A stretch of DNA of 13,397 nt, from the NCBI GenBank assembly GCA_000435275.1, contig FR883825.1:1-13397 (forward strand), in the 5' to 3' direction. This DNA is from Clostridium sp. CAG:557 (GTDB lineage Bacteria; Bacillota; Clostridia; Oscillospirales; Acutalibacteraceae). Under the pieces are notes generated by a model. It did no database searches. It saw nothing but the letters and a program-made list of their open reading frames with translations, and was not told the origin of the DNA. Position numbers and translations under genes: made by a program. This document shows positions 1 to 7,569 of the stretch, one piece after another. The stretch's first letter is position 1; every line of letters starts with the position of its first letter.

Positions 1-50
1 GTGTGGTTTGTGGGAATTTTTTTATTTTAAGAAACTTTAAAATTTTAATT

Positions 51-72
51 TTGACCCAAACGTTGACCCAAA
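51..72. repeat. Left-end pair of TTGACCCAAA direct repeats (putative integrase arm sites)
   Basis: Two perfect copies of TTGACCCAAA start at 51 and 63, a 12-bp period. The same 10-mer occurs twice with the same period and orientation at 13274-13295, just beyond the integrase gene. Paired short direct repeats near both ends are what the N-terminal arm-binding domain of a Tn916/lambda-type tyrosine integrase recognises, so these are inferred arm sites marking the left end. The core crossover (attL) could not be identified. Confidence 0.55.
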
Positions 73-113
73 TAATTTATTACAGATTACGACCATAATA
101 TTAATATTTTAAA

Positions 114-494
114 CTATAAAAATTCTTTAAACTGTTCTCTTATACTATCAAGTTTTTTAATGATTTTCTTATCTAAATTTTTTCGTGCCTCATTTTTATC
201 AATATAATCTGGTAAACGTAATAAAGAAATCATATAGTCAAGTAAAAAACTTTTACCTTTATTATTTAAACAATGATATGCCATAAGAAAATTTTCTCCA
301 CCATTAGATAGCAACTTACTTGACATCAATGAACTTATACCCAGACCAAAGTCTTTCATCGTAGAAGTCACTTCATTAATCTGTTCAGAAAGTTCATTAA
401 ATAGTTCGTTTAGATTTTTACGTTTTATCTCCATCTCATTACTTTCATTTATTGAAATGATCTTTATTATATCTTTGGAAAATTCAAGTGCCAA
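114..494 (-). CDS. Hypothetical protein encoded downstream of the repressor
   Basis: A 126-residue protein that I do not recognise. The start is TTG at 494, with a GAGGA-type ribosome binding site a few bases upstream. It lies 14 bp after the repressor stop on the same strand, so the two are very probably co-transcribed. The protein is hydrophilic and apparently mostly helical: residues 20-45 are rich in Glu, Asn and Leu and could form a coiled coil, and the C-terminus (from about 95) is Lys/Asp/Glu-rich. There is no signal peptide or transmembrane segment. Because it is expressed with the repressor it should be made in the integrated state, so an immunity, repressor-partner or superinfection-interference role is possible, but that is inference from position only. 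Confidence 0.7.
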   Translation of the reverse strand: MALEFSKDIIKIISINESNEMEIKRKNLNELFNELSEQINEVTSTMKDFGLGISSLMSSKLLSNGGENFLMAYHCLNNKGKSFLLDYMISLLRLPDYIDKNEARKNLDKKIIKKLDSIREQFKEFL

Positions 495-508
495 AGTATC
501 CTCATAAC

Positions 509-751
509 TTAGTTCATTTTTGTTTTTTCCTTTAGTTCTTCTATATCATTTAAATTATAATCACCTATTAATTCAAACGGACTTACATTAAAGACCTTAG
601 AAATAAGTGCAATCATATTCCTATTTGGTCTACTTAATCCCTTTTCCCAATTACTGATAGATGTATTGGTTGCCATAATATTTTCAGCTAATTCACTCTG
701 AGTTAGCTTGTTTTTTATTCTTAAACTCCTCAATCTTTCGCCTAAACTCAT
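509..751 (-). CDS. Cro/C1-type HTH repressor of the element (Xre family)
   Basis: Predicted master repressor of 80 residues. A single HTH_3 (Cro/C1/Xre) domain fills residues 4-60: GERLRSLRIKNKLTQSELAE forms the first helices and SISNWEKGLSRPN the recognition helix and turn, followed by the typical VFNVSPFELIG. I start at ATG 751 (MSLGERL), which has an AAGGAG ribosome binding site at good spacing; an upstream in-frame TTG at 784 lacks one. The protein ends about 20 residues after the HTH, so there is no LexA-type S24 peptidase domain, and RecA-stimulated self-cleavage is not expected. It is transcribed divergently from the excisionase-like gene at 901, with inverted repeats in the shared intergenic region as likely operators. 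Family assignment is firm; the master-repressor role is inferred from position. Confidence 0.9.
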   Translation of the reverse strand: MSLGERLRSLRIKNKLTQSELAENIMATNTSISNWEKGLSRPNRNMIALISKVFNVSPFELIGDYNLNDIEELKEKTKMN

Positions 752-810
752 ATTCTTTATCACTCCTTGTAAAAACAATATCATGTTATTGATAAATTAC
801 AATAAATGAT

Positions 811-885
811 TTCAAATTTTGAAAAATTAAGTATTGATATTTCATTGTTTGAAGTTTGTAATATGCTTAAATTCAAATATTGGAA
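811..885. promoter_or_regulatory. Divergent control region with three operator-like inverted repeats
   Basis: Between the repressor (start 751) and the gene at 901 there are three related dyads. TTCAAATTTTGAA lies at 811-823 (perfect, extending to 7-bp arms at 810-824), TTCATTGTTTGAA at 841-853 (TTCA/TGAA arms), and an imperfect ATTCAAATATTGGAAT at 871-886. Centres are about 30 and 32 bp apart, close to three helical turns. A plausible rightward promoter is TTGATA (834-839), 17 bp, TGTAAT (857-862); the middle dyad lies inside its spacer, so binding there would block it. The repeats are visible; promoter assignment and repressor binding are inferred. Confidence 0.45.
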
Positions 886-900
886 TAAAATGCTGAAGCG

Positions 901-1101
901 ATGAAACAAATAATTGAGCAACTAACTATTTCCGTAACAGAATTATCAAAAGTTTTAGGAGTATCAAAACCAATAGCGTACAGATTAGCAAATTCAAAAG
1001 ATTTTCCAGTATTACAAATAGGTAGCCGTAAAGTAATACCTGTAAAGAAATTAGAAAAATGGCTTGAAGAAAATACAGGTTTTGTAGGCGGTGAGAAATA
1101 A
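901..1101 (+). CDS. Excisionase/AlpA-type winged-helix DNA-binding protein
   Basis: A 66-residue protein of the HTH_17 / excisionase (Xis, AlpA, MerR-like) family. Residues 9-30 form the HTH (TISVTELSKVLGVSKPIAYR), followed by the wing and the characteristic QIGSRKVIPVKKLEKWLEE near residues 38-57. Such proteins in satellites and integrative elements act as directionality factors for excision or as activators of the lytic operon. It is the first gene rightward from the divergent control region, immediately before the primase, as AlpA-type genes are in many satellites. ATG 901 has only a weak ribosome binding site (GAAG, close spacing); an in-frame alternative was not evident. The stop at 1099-1101 overlaps the expected primase start. 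Confidence 0.85.
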   Translation: MKQIIEQLTISVTELSKVLGVSKPIAYRLANSKDFPVLQIGSRKVIPVKKLEKWLEENTGFVGGEK

Positions 1102-3418
1102 CGGACAAGTATAATAACATTCCGCAAACTCTAAAAACTTTGAATCAATGGATATGTTATGGGCTTGTTTGTGATAATGAAAAAGGTAAAATCATTAAGA
1201 TACCAAAAAATCCACACAATGGATAAATGCTAGCTGCAATGACAAAGAAAACTGGAGCGATTACAACACAGCGGTAAATTCCGTAAAACGCTATGGATTT
1301 GACGGTATTGGATTTGAACTAGACAATGGCATAGTTGGTGTGGATTTAGATAATGCAATTGATGAAAGCGGTAAGCTTACAATCGAAGCCGATGATATTG
1401 TGAAGGCGCTAGGCAGCTACACAGAGATAAGCCCAAGCGGCAAAGGTTTACATATATTTTGTAAAGGGAAACTTCCACCTGAAAGGCGAAGGATAGGCAA
1501 TATAGAGATGTATTCCTCGAACCGTTTCTTTACCGTTACCGGCAATATTTATGGTCAAAACAGAGAAATCGAAGAACTTTCATATGAATTAGGCATAGTC
1601 CATAAAGCTTATCTTTGTGATGAGGAGCAGGAACCAGCTAAAAATACGGACATTGATAAAAAAGCTAGTCAGGAGCTGCAAATTAAATCTTGCCTAACAG
1701 ACAGCGAAATCATAGAAAAAAACTCAAATGCTAAAAACGGAGATTTATTTAAAAGTTTATGGAGTGGAAATTATGGAAATTATAAATCAAAAAGCGAAGC
1801 AGATCAAGCATTGTGTAATATTCTAGCTTTTTATTGCGGAAATGATTTTAATCGCATAGACAGCTTATTTCGCAGGTCAGGATTGTATCGTGAAAAATGG
1901 GACAGGGTTGATTATAAAAACAGAACCATAAATAAGGCTATATCGGGTTGCAGGAATACGTTTCACTGTCGTGAAAGATCTGATAATAAGATTTTAAATC
2001 AATATAATCAAAAAGCTATACCTTATTATATCAATAAAAAAACCTTAAAGAATACTGGTGAAATTAGATTTACTGTAAACTGTCCTCTGCTTTCAAAATA
2101 TATAAGGGAAAACAATGATTATTTGTTTGTTACAGATGAAGCAAATGGCGCAGTGATGCGGTACTGGTATAAAGGCGGGTATTATAGGTTATTTAATGAT
2201 GACATGATAAAAGGCATAATCAAGGGACATATAACTTCATTTAATGAAGAAATTTTGAAAATGAATGATGTAAAAGAAGTATTTAATGACTTGACCACAG
2301 ATTTAAAAACTATTTCACAAGATAAATTGAATACCGATGAAAACATCATAAATTTTCAAAATGGAATACTTGATTTGAAATCAATGCAGCTACTCCCCCA
2401 TAGTCCGAAATATTACTCAACCATTCAAATACCATGTGACTGGATCCCAGATGCAGAACCAACACCCGTATTTGATAACTTTATAAAAACGTTTACAAAT
2501 AATGATAAAGAAATAGAAAAATTAATCATGCAGTTTATGGGTGTGTGCTTATCTAATATAAAAGGTTACAGAATGAAAAAAGCGTTATTTATGGTAGGTG
2601 CAGGAGATACAGGAAAGTCGCAATTAAAAGCTTTAACAGAAAAGTTGTTAGGTAAAGATAATTACACAGGTATTGATTTAAGAGATCTTGAAAAACGCTT
2701 TGGAACTTCCACAATCTACAACAAACGACTTGCAGGTAGCAGTGATATGAGTTTTGTAACTATAGAAGAATTAAAAACATTCAAAAAGTGTACAGGCGGC
2801 GACACCTTGTTTGCAGAGTTTAAGGGGAAAAATGGCTTTAATTTTGTTTACAATGGACTTTTGTGGTTCTGTATGAATAAACGGCCTAAATTCGGCGGTG
2901 ACAATGGAGACTGGGTATACAATCGGATAATGCAGATAAAGTGTAATAATGTAATTCCACAAGAAAAACAAGATAAATTTCTCTTAGATAAAATGTACAA
3001 AGAGCGATCTGGTATCGTACATAAAACGATAAATGCATTAAAAGAGGTTATTTCAAATGGATATGAATTCACAATTCCAGAAAGTGTACAACGTGAAAAA
3101 GAAGATTATAAGTCCGAAAACAGCACAGTTATTAGCTTTTATAAAGAATGCATTGTACCTCGTCCAACAGGTTCTATAAGCGATAATTGTACCACGCAAA
3201 GAGTTTATGATGTGTATAAAGAATGGTGCCGTGATAATAACCATGGTTATACTAAAACAGCCAGAGAATTTAGAACCGAATTATTAGAAATATTGGGAAA
3301 ATCATTTGAAGAAGCTACAACTAGATTGCATGGACTAAATTACTATAAAGATATTACGCTTTCCATTGAAGCTAAAAAAATTTATCAAAAGGTTTACGGT
3401 AATGATAGTTCACAATAA
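1098..3418 (+). CDS. Primase-helicase (AEP primase + D5/SF3 helicase), N-terminal frameshift
   Basis: Replication protein of the phage/plasmid primase (P4 alpha/D5-like) type: the primase makes primers and the helicase unwinds the origin. Counting from GTG 1340, VDLD around residue 1 and SPSGKGLHIF (31-40) are archaeo-eukaryotic primase motifs. Residues 118-210 match the NrS-1-polymerase-like HBD region (SEADQALC, RRSGLYREKWD). Walker A is GAGDTGKS at 420-427, with SF3 helicase sequence after it. The 5' end is broken. In another frame, 1113-1223 encodes the expected NNIPQTLKTLNQWICYGL...IPKNPHNG, ending at TAA 1224-1226. The family sequence resumes in the main frame at ASCNDKENWSDY (from 1229). 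One lost base explains this; restored length would be about 773 residues. Codon 1 at 1098 reads ATA behind an AGGCGGTGA ribosome binding site. As it stands only an N-truncated 692-residue product from GTG 1340 is open. Confidence 0.85.
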
Positions 3419-3420
3419 TT

Positions 3421-3680
3421 GGTGGCAGTTGGTAGTAGTTAGGTGGCAGTAAAAACTCACTACTGCTACCTCCACAAAGTTAGTAATCATGCGGCTTTAA
3501 GACCATTTGGTGGCAGTTGGTGGTAGTATTTTAAATTCAAGAGAGAAAAAATAAAAAAAATGAAATAACAAAAATATAAAGCAAATTCAAAATTCTGCTA
3601 CCTACTGCCACCAAAACCTTGCAAATGGCTTAACACTGCCATTTATTAGTGGTGGTAGTTAGGTGGTAGTTGGTGGCAAT
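3421..3680. other. Putative iteron replication origin downstream of the primase gene
   Basis: This gene-free stretch holds many copies of a 9-mer, consensus GGTGGYAGT. Forward copies start at 3421, 3431 (one mismatch), 3442, 3509, 3519, 3651, 3662 and 3672 (last base pairs GGTGGCAAT), spaced 10-11 bp within clusters, one helical turn. Inverted copies or partial copies lie at 3460-3473, 3595-3602, 3604-3612 and 3635-3641. Between the clusters, 3528-3594 is almost pure A/T with A runs, suitable as a DNA-unwinding element. Iterons flanking an AT-rich stretch directly after a primase-helicase gene is the layout of SaPI-type satellite origins, where Rep binds iterons and melts the centre. The repeats are seen directly; origin function is inferred. 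Confidence 0.75.
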
Positions 3681-3717
3681 AAAACAAATAAAATGATAAT
3701 TGAAAGGAAATGATCAG

Positions 3718-3906
3718 ATGAATTGTAAAAAATTAATTAAAACAGACGGAACAATAATTGAAGATGTAATAGCCTGGGAAAGTAAAAGATTTAAAAACTG
3801 CATAGAGTTTGAAAACGAGCAGGGACAAGTAAACATTATCAAAAGAGAGGATATTGATACACTTGTGGAGGATACAGAAAAAGACGATTGGGCAGTAATG
3901 TTTTAG
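3718..3906 (+). CDS. Small hypothetical protein before the portal gene
   Basis: A 62-residue acidic protein that I do not recognise, first gene of the head operon. I start it at ATG 3718 (MNCKKLIKTDG), with AAAGGA about 10 bases upstream; an in-frame TTG at 3700 precedes that signal and is less likely. The sequence reads as an alternating beta-type fold (KLIKTDGTIIEDVIAWES, then FENEQGQVNIIKRED) with an acidic tail. It is separated by only a few bases from the portal gene, so co-expression is nearly certain. A role in head assembly or in the switch from replication to packaging is possible but not supported by any motif. Confidence 0.65.
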   Translation: MNCKKLIKTDGTIIEDVIAWESKRFKNCIEFENEQGQVNIIKREDIDTLVEDTEKDDWAVMF

Positions 3907-3924
3907 GAGGTGATAGCAATCAGT

Positions 3925-5109
3925 GTGTTTGAAAGAATTTTTAAAAGCAAAAAGACAATACCAAAAACAGCGCAAAGTGAGCTAATAAGCGGTACATCTA
4001 ATATATTCAGCGCATGGACGGGTAACGCCTATGAGAATGATATTTACAGAAGCGCAGTAGATGCGATAGCAAGAAACGCCGCAAAACTTAAAGGGAGCCA
4101 TGTTGTAAAATATGGCAATCATACAAAATGCGAGGGTGATTGTAAACTTAACAGGCTCTTACAGGTACAGCCAAACCCATATATGAGCGCCTTTGATATG
4201 CTGTACAAACTTGTGACACACTATTTCTTATACAATAACGCTTTTGCGTATATTCAAAAAGATGATCGAGGCCATGTATCTGGCATATATCCAATTAAGG
4301 CTTTAAACGTACAGTTTTTGCAAGATCATTCTGAAAATCTTTACTGTAAATTTTTATTTGAAGCAGGAAAAGAAGTTATTCTTCCATATTCAGAAATTAT
4401 ACATCTTAGGCGAAACTTCAACGATAATGATTTATTTGGAACTCCCAACACAGCATTAAATCCTGCTTTAGAACTTGCACACACTCAAAACGAGGGCATA
4501 AATGCGAGCATAAAAAGCAGTGCAAATATCAGAGGAATCTTGAAGTTTACTCAAATAATGGCTCCTGAAAAATTAAAACAGGAAAAAGAACAATTTATAA
4601 AAGATTATTTACAAATTGCAAACAACGGTGGAATTGTCGCAACAGATCAAAAGACTGAATATATACCGATAACGGGCAGTAATCTCATAATTGATGACAA
4701 GCAAATTGAAGCTATAAAAACTAAAATTTACGATTATTTGGGTATCTCTGAAAAAATCGTAAACAGCAGCTACAATGAGGACGAATGGGCAGCATTTTAT
4801 GAAAGCACTATCGAACCGATCGCGCTGCAATTAAGCCTTGAATTTACAAGAAAAATATTGAGTGTTCGTGAGCAAGCATTTGGAAATCAAATAATATTTG
4901 AAAGCGGCAGACTACAATTTAGCAGCAACGCAACAAAAATCAATTTAATTTCACAGCTTATCCCCTATGGCTTGCTTACGATAAATCAGGCTTTGGAGAT
5001 CCTAAATTTACCGCAAGTTAATGACGGAGACAAAAGACTTCAAACATTAAATGTTGTGGACGCAGAAAAAGCAAATAAATATCAGTTAAGCGAGGTGAAA
5101 GAAAAGTGA
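3925..5109 (+). CDS. Phage portal protein, HK97 family
   Basis: Portal subunit, 394 residues from GTG 3925: the dodecameric ring at one head vertex through which DNA is pumped and to which the connector and tail attach. The N-terminal region carries the family signature around residues 30-60 (FSAWTGNAYENDIYRSAVDAIARNAAKLKG, in part), followed by NRLLQVQPNPYMSAFDMLYK and the ISEKIVNSSYNEDEW stem/wing region typical of HK97-type (Phage_portal, PF04860) proteins of 380-420 residues. An in-frame GTG at 3910 overlaps the AGGAGGTGAT ribosome binding site itself, so I prefer GTG 3925 (MFERIFKSKK), which matches usual portal N-termini although its spacing is long. The stop overlaps the protease start, indicating translational coupling. 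Confidence 0.93.
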   Translation: MFERIFKSKKTIPKTAQSELISGTSNIFSAWTGNAYENDIYRSAVDAIARNAAKLKGSHVVKYGNHTKCEGDCKLNRLLQVQPNPYMSAFDMLYKLVTHYFLYNNAFAYIQKDDRGHVSGIYPIKALNVQFLQDHSENLYCKFLFEAGKEVILPYSEIIHLRRNFNDNDLFGTPNTALNPALELAHTQNEGINASIKSSANIRGILKFTQIMAPEKLKQEKEQFIKDYLQIANNGGIVATDQKTEYIPITGSNLIIDDKQIEAIKTKIYDYLGISEKIVNSSYNEDEWAAFYESTIEPIALQLSLEFTRKILSVREQAFGNQIIFESGRLQFSSNATKINLISQLIPYGLLTINQALEILNLPQVNDGDKRLQTLNVVDAEKANKYQLSEVKEK

Positions 5110-5672
5110 AAGAATTAAGAATATGTGAAATTAGAGCCGATACAACAGCAGATAAAAAGGCTTTAACACTTGAAGGCAGACCGATTGTTTATGATTATTA
5201 CACGATAATAAATGACCCAGCTGGGAATTTTACAGAGGTTATACGAAATGGCGCACTTGACGAAACTGATTTAACGGACGCAAGACTTTTGTATAATCAT
5301 GATTTGAGTAAAATTCCCCTTGCAAAAACACCTAAAACAATGCAGCTAATCAAAGATTCGGCAGGTCTTAAAATGGTGGCGCATTTACCCAATACCGAGG
5401 AAGCAAAAAGCGTTTATACGGCAGTAAAACGCGGCGATTTATCAGGCATGAGTTTCGCTTTTAAAATTCCAAAAGGAGGAGATAAATACGATCCAAAAAC
5501 CAACACAAGAGAGATTTTAAAGATTGAAAAAGTGTACGAAATAAGCATTGTGCCGTTCCCAGCGTATCCCCAAACAAGCGTTGAAGCAAGAGCAGTTATC
5601 CAAAAAATAAATGACCCTAAAAGAGCAGAAATGAAAATCAAAATAAATCAAATTTTAAGGAGAGTAATTTAG
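5106..5672 (+). CDS. Prohead maturation protease, HK97 family (U35/S78 type)
   Basis: A 188-residue serine protease that trims the capsid protein delta domain and itself inside the prohead. The fold signature is clear: LEGRPIVYDYYTII near residue 22, His65 in LLYNHD, Ser116 in GDLSGMSFAF, and the downstream VYEISIVPFPAYPQT with its conserved Glu; these supply the Ser-His-Glu type active site of the HK97 gp4 family. It starts at GTG 5106, overlapping the portal stop, with GAGGTGAAAG as ribosome binding site. It lies between portal and major capsid genes, the classical order, and its stop abuts the capsid start. The length is usual for the family. Confidence 0.93.
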   Translation: MKELRICEIRADTTADKKALTLEGRPIVYDYYTIINDPAGNFTEVIRNGALDETDLTDARLLYNHDLSKIPLAKTPKTMQLIKDSAGLKMVAHLPNTEEAKSVYTAVKRGDLSGMSFAFKIPKGGDKYDPKTNTREILKIEKVYEISIVPFPAYPQTSVEARAVIQKINDPKRAEMKIKINQILRRVI

Positions 5673-6899
5673 ATGAATTTTAAAAATATTGCAGAGGTCT
5701 TTAACTATTATAAGGACAAGGAAATTTCAGAAATAGAAAAAAGAGCAAAGGAGATAAATAATTTGATTGATACGGACGCAAACGCAGATATTGACGCATT
5801 AAACCTTGAACTTGACGGCTTAAAGCAAGCAAAAATAAACACCCTCGAAAGGAAAAATACACCTATGTCAAATTTTAATCCCATTACAAAAATGACCTTT
5901 GAAAGTCCTAAAATTTTTAAAGATGAAAATTTATTATCTACAAAAGAATATAGAACTGCATTTTTTAAGACCCTTTTAGGACAGACCTTAAATAATTCTG
6001 AAAATGAAATATATAAAAGGGCAATATCAGAAAAACGCTCGGAAAGTTTTAGCACCGTAACAAATTCAGCGGCAATTTTGCCTACACAAACTTATAATGA
6101 AGTGATAAGTAAAGCAAGGACAATGGGTGGTTTGCTCTCAGTTTGCAGAGGCTTTAACTTGCCGTCAAAAATTTCAGTGCCGATTGGGACACCCAAAAGT
6201 AAAGCAAGCTGGCATACGGAGGGAAGTGCTGTAGAGAGTGAAAATCCAGATATAGCGGCAATTTCATTTAACGGATATGAAATTTTAAAGGTGTTTTCAA
6301 TTAGTGCCGCTGCTAAAAAAATGAGCATAGAAGCTTTTGAAAGCTATATTATAGATGAACTTACAAACTGTGTCATGGCTTATATTGCGGACGCTATCGT
6401 AAACGGAACAGGAAGCGCACAAGGCACAGGTATTCTACCAGGCATAACATGGACTAAAACAGGCATGAATAAAAATCATATTGAGTTTAGCAAAACATCT
6501 GGACTTACATATAAAGATGTGACAAATACAGTTGCACTATTAAAAAGAGGCTATGGTGCTGGCGCAAAATGGGCTATGAATAACGCAACACTTTACAATC
6601 TTTTTTATGGTCTTGTGGATAACAACAACCGACCGATATTTATAATTGACCCCAAAAGTGAGAATATCGGCAAAATATTAGGCTTCGATGTGATTATAGA
6701 TGATAACCTTTCTGACGAAGTAATTTTGTTTGGTAATTTTAATTACATGGGCTATAATCTTGCCGAGAATATTGCGGTTGAAGTATCAAGAGAAAGCAGC
6801 TTTAAGTCAGGTTTGATTGATTACAGAGCCATGGCAATAGCCGACTGCAAGCCGATTGTCACGGAGGCATTTATAAAACTCACGAGGGCGGCATCGTAA
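5673..6899 (+). CDS. Major capsid protein, HK97 fold
   Basis: A 408-residue capsid subunit forming the icosahedral shell. Residues 1-62 are a charged, heptad-like helical segment (YYKDKEISEIEKRAKEIN and following) matching the scaffolding delta domain that the upstream protease removes. From about residue 65 the HK97-fold body begins; later family landmarks are VTNSAAILPTQTYNEVI, an SAAAKKMSIEA region, a GTGSAQGTGILPGI loop and the C-terminal RAMAIADCKPIVTEAFIKL. Start ATG 5673 follows AAGGAGAGTAATTTAG. Codon 65 (5865) is also ATG, preceded by GAAAGGA about 11 bases upstream, so an internal start giving a delta-less protein is conceivable. It is expressed with portal and protease. Confidence 0.93.
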   Translation: MNFKNIAEVFNYYKDKEISEIEKRAKEINNLIDTDANADIDALNLELDGLKQAKINTLERKNTPMSNFNPITKMTFESPKIFKDENLLSTKEYRTAFFKTLLGQTLNNSENEIYKRAISEKRSESFSTVTNSAAILPTQTYNEVISKARTMGGLLSVCRGFNLPSKISVPIGTPKSKASWHTEGSAVESENPDIAAISFNGYEILKVFSISAAAKKMSIEAFESYIIDELTNCVMAYIADAIVNGTGSAQGTGILPGITWTKTGMNKNHIEFSKTSGLTYKDVTNTVALLKRGYGAGAKWAMNNATLYNLFYGLVDNNNRPIFIIDPKSENIGKILGFDVIIDDNLSDEVILFGNFNYMGYNLAENIAVEVSRESSFKSGLIDYRAMAIADCKPIVTEAFIKLTRAAS

Positions 6900-7172
6900 A
6901 TGTTAAGTTTAAATGAGGCGAGGGAATTTTTAAGAATTGACGGAACAGAAAACGACAACATAATAAATGCGTTATTAAATGCGATACCAAGTTATATTGA
7001 GATTACAACAGGTATGACAACGCCACAGCAAAGCACAGAGCCTTTAATAAATACGGTAAGCAGATTTATATTGCAGTTGTGGTACAATGCCGAACAATCG
7101 GAAAGTGAGAAGCTGCAAAGAACAATAGACAGTTTACTAAAAGCCATAACATTAAAAGCAGATAGGAGTTGA
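6900..7172 (+). CDS. Head-tail connector, gp6-like (Phage_connect_1)
   Basis: A 90-residue mostly alpha-helical protein of the HK97 gp6 / SPP1 gp15 connector family, which forms a ring below the portal. The signature is the short N-terminal segment LSLNEAREFLRIDGTENDNIINALLNAIPSYIE (residues 3-35, in part), typical of this family, followed by a long helix with FILQLWYNAEQ. It starts at ATG 6900 directly after the capsid stop. The presence of this protein shows that the element makes its own tail-attachment interface even though no tail genes follow. Confidence 0.88.
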   Translation: MLSLNEAREFLRIDGTENDNIINALLNAIPSYIEITTGMTTPQQSTEPLINTVSRFILQLWYNAEQSESEKLQRTIDSLLKAITLKADRS

Positions 7173-7176
7173 GGTG

Positions 7177-7476
7177 ATGAGTAAGGACTATGCAAAAGCA
7201 TTTTATAACAGCCAAAAGTGGAAGGACACCCAACTTTCATACATGGTTAGCCAAAATTATGTTTGCGAACGTTGCGGCAGCTTGGCACGCATAGTCCACC
7301 ACAAAAAATACATAACTCCCAATAATATCAACGACCCAGATATAACGCTTAATTGGAGCAATTTAGAAGCTTTATGTATGAACTGTCACACAAACGAGCA
7401 TTTAAAAAGTGAAATATGCAGTAATGAGGTTAGATTTACAGATAATGGCGACTTAATAAAGTCTCCCCTGCATTAA
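7177..7476 (+). CDS. HNH endonuclease of the packaging module
   Basis: A 99-residue HNH nuclease. Zinc ligands and catalytic residues are visible: CERC at residues 30-33, the HNH histidines in VHHKKY at 40-45, NWSNLEALC at 59-67 with the conserved Asn, and CMNCHTNEH at 67-75. In HK97-like cos phages and capsid-forming satellites such a protein next to the terminase genes is needed with the large subunit to cut the packaging site. The true start is ATG 7177 after a TAGGAG ribosome binding site; an adjacent in-frame GTG at 7174 is less likely. It begins just after the connector stop and is followed by 93 bp of non-coding DNA before the small terminase. Confidence 0.92.
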   Translation: MSKDYAKAFYNSQKWKDTQLSYMVSQNYVCERCGSLARIVHHKKYITPNNINDPDITLNWSNLEALCMNCHTNEHLKSEICSNEVRFTDNGDLIKSPLH

Positions 7477-7569
7477 GAATACATCAGCAGTTTAGGGCAC
7501 CGAAAGCCGGAGGTTCGAAAACCTATGTATGGATTTTTATATTAAGGGACTAGAAAGCGAGGTAATTTT
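7477..7569. other. Structured HNH-terS intergenic region, candidate packaging (cos) site
   Basis: The only sizeable non-coding gap inside the head block. It contains GGC-ACCGAAA-GCC and a perfect AGGTT-CGAA-AACCT hairpin close together around 7497-7532. It sits exactly between the HNH nuclease and the terminase small subunit, where cos sites often lie in HK97-like phages. The assignment is positional and structural only; no known cos sequence is recognised. Confidence 0.3.

Noticed and set aside
806..904. Short rightward ORF (32 codons) whose TGA overlaps the ATG at 901
   Set aside because: It has no ribosome binding site and would run through the operator dyads and upstream of the likely transcription start.
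873..1127. Leftward ORFs opposite the excisionase-like gene
   Set aside because: They are antisense shadows without ribosome binding sites or family resemblance, while the plus-strand HTH protein is clearly real.
1224..1230. Programmed frameshifting in the primase and integrase
   Set aside because: Neither junction has an X_XXY_YYZ heptamer or an evident stimulator, unlike the small terminase.
3421..3680. GGTGGYAGT repeats as a CRISPR array
   Set aside because: The repeats are 9-mers at 10-11 bp spacing in both orientations, with no uniform spacers and no cas genes; an iteron origin fits better.
5708..6328. Long leftward ORFs within the major capsid gene
   Set aside because: They are products of the codon bias of the capsid gene on the other strand; composition is hydrophobic and Ser/Phe-rich as expected for shadows.
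7510..7535. T-arm-like sequence (GGTTCGAAAACC) suggesting a tRNA
   Set aside because: No acceptor, D or anticodon arms can be built around it; treated instead as a hairpin in a possible packaging site.
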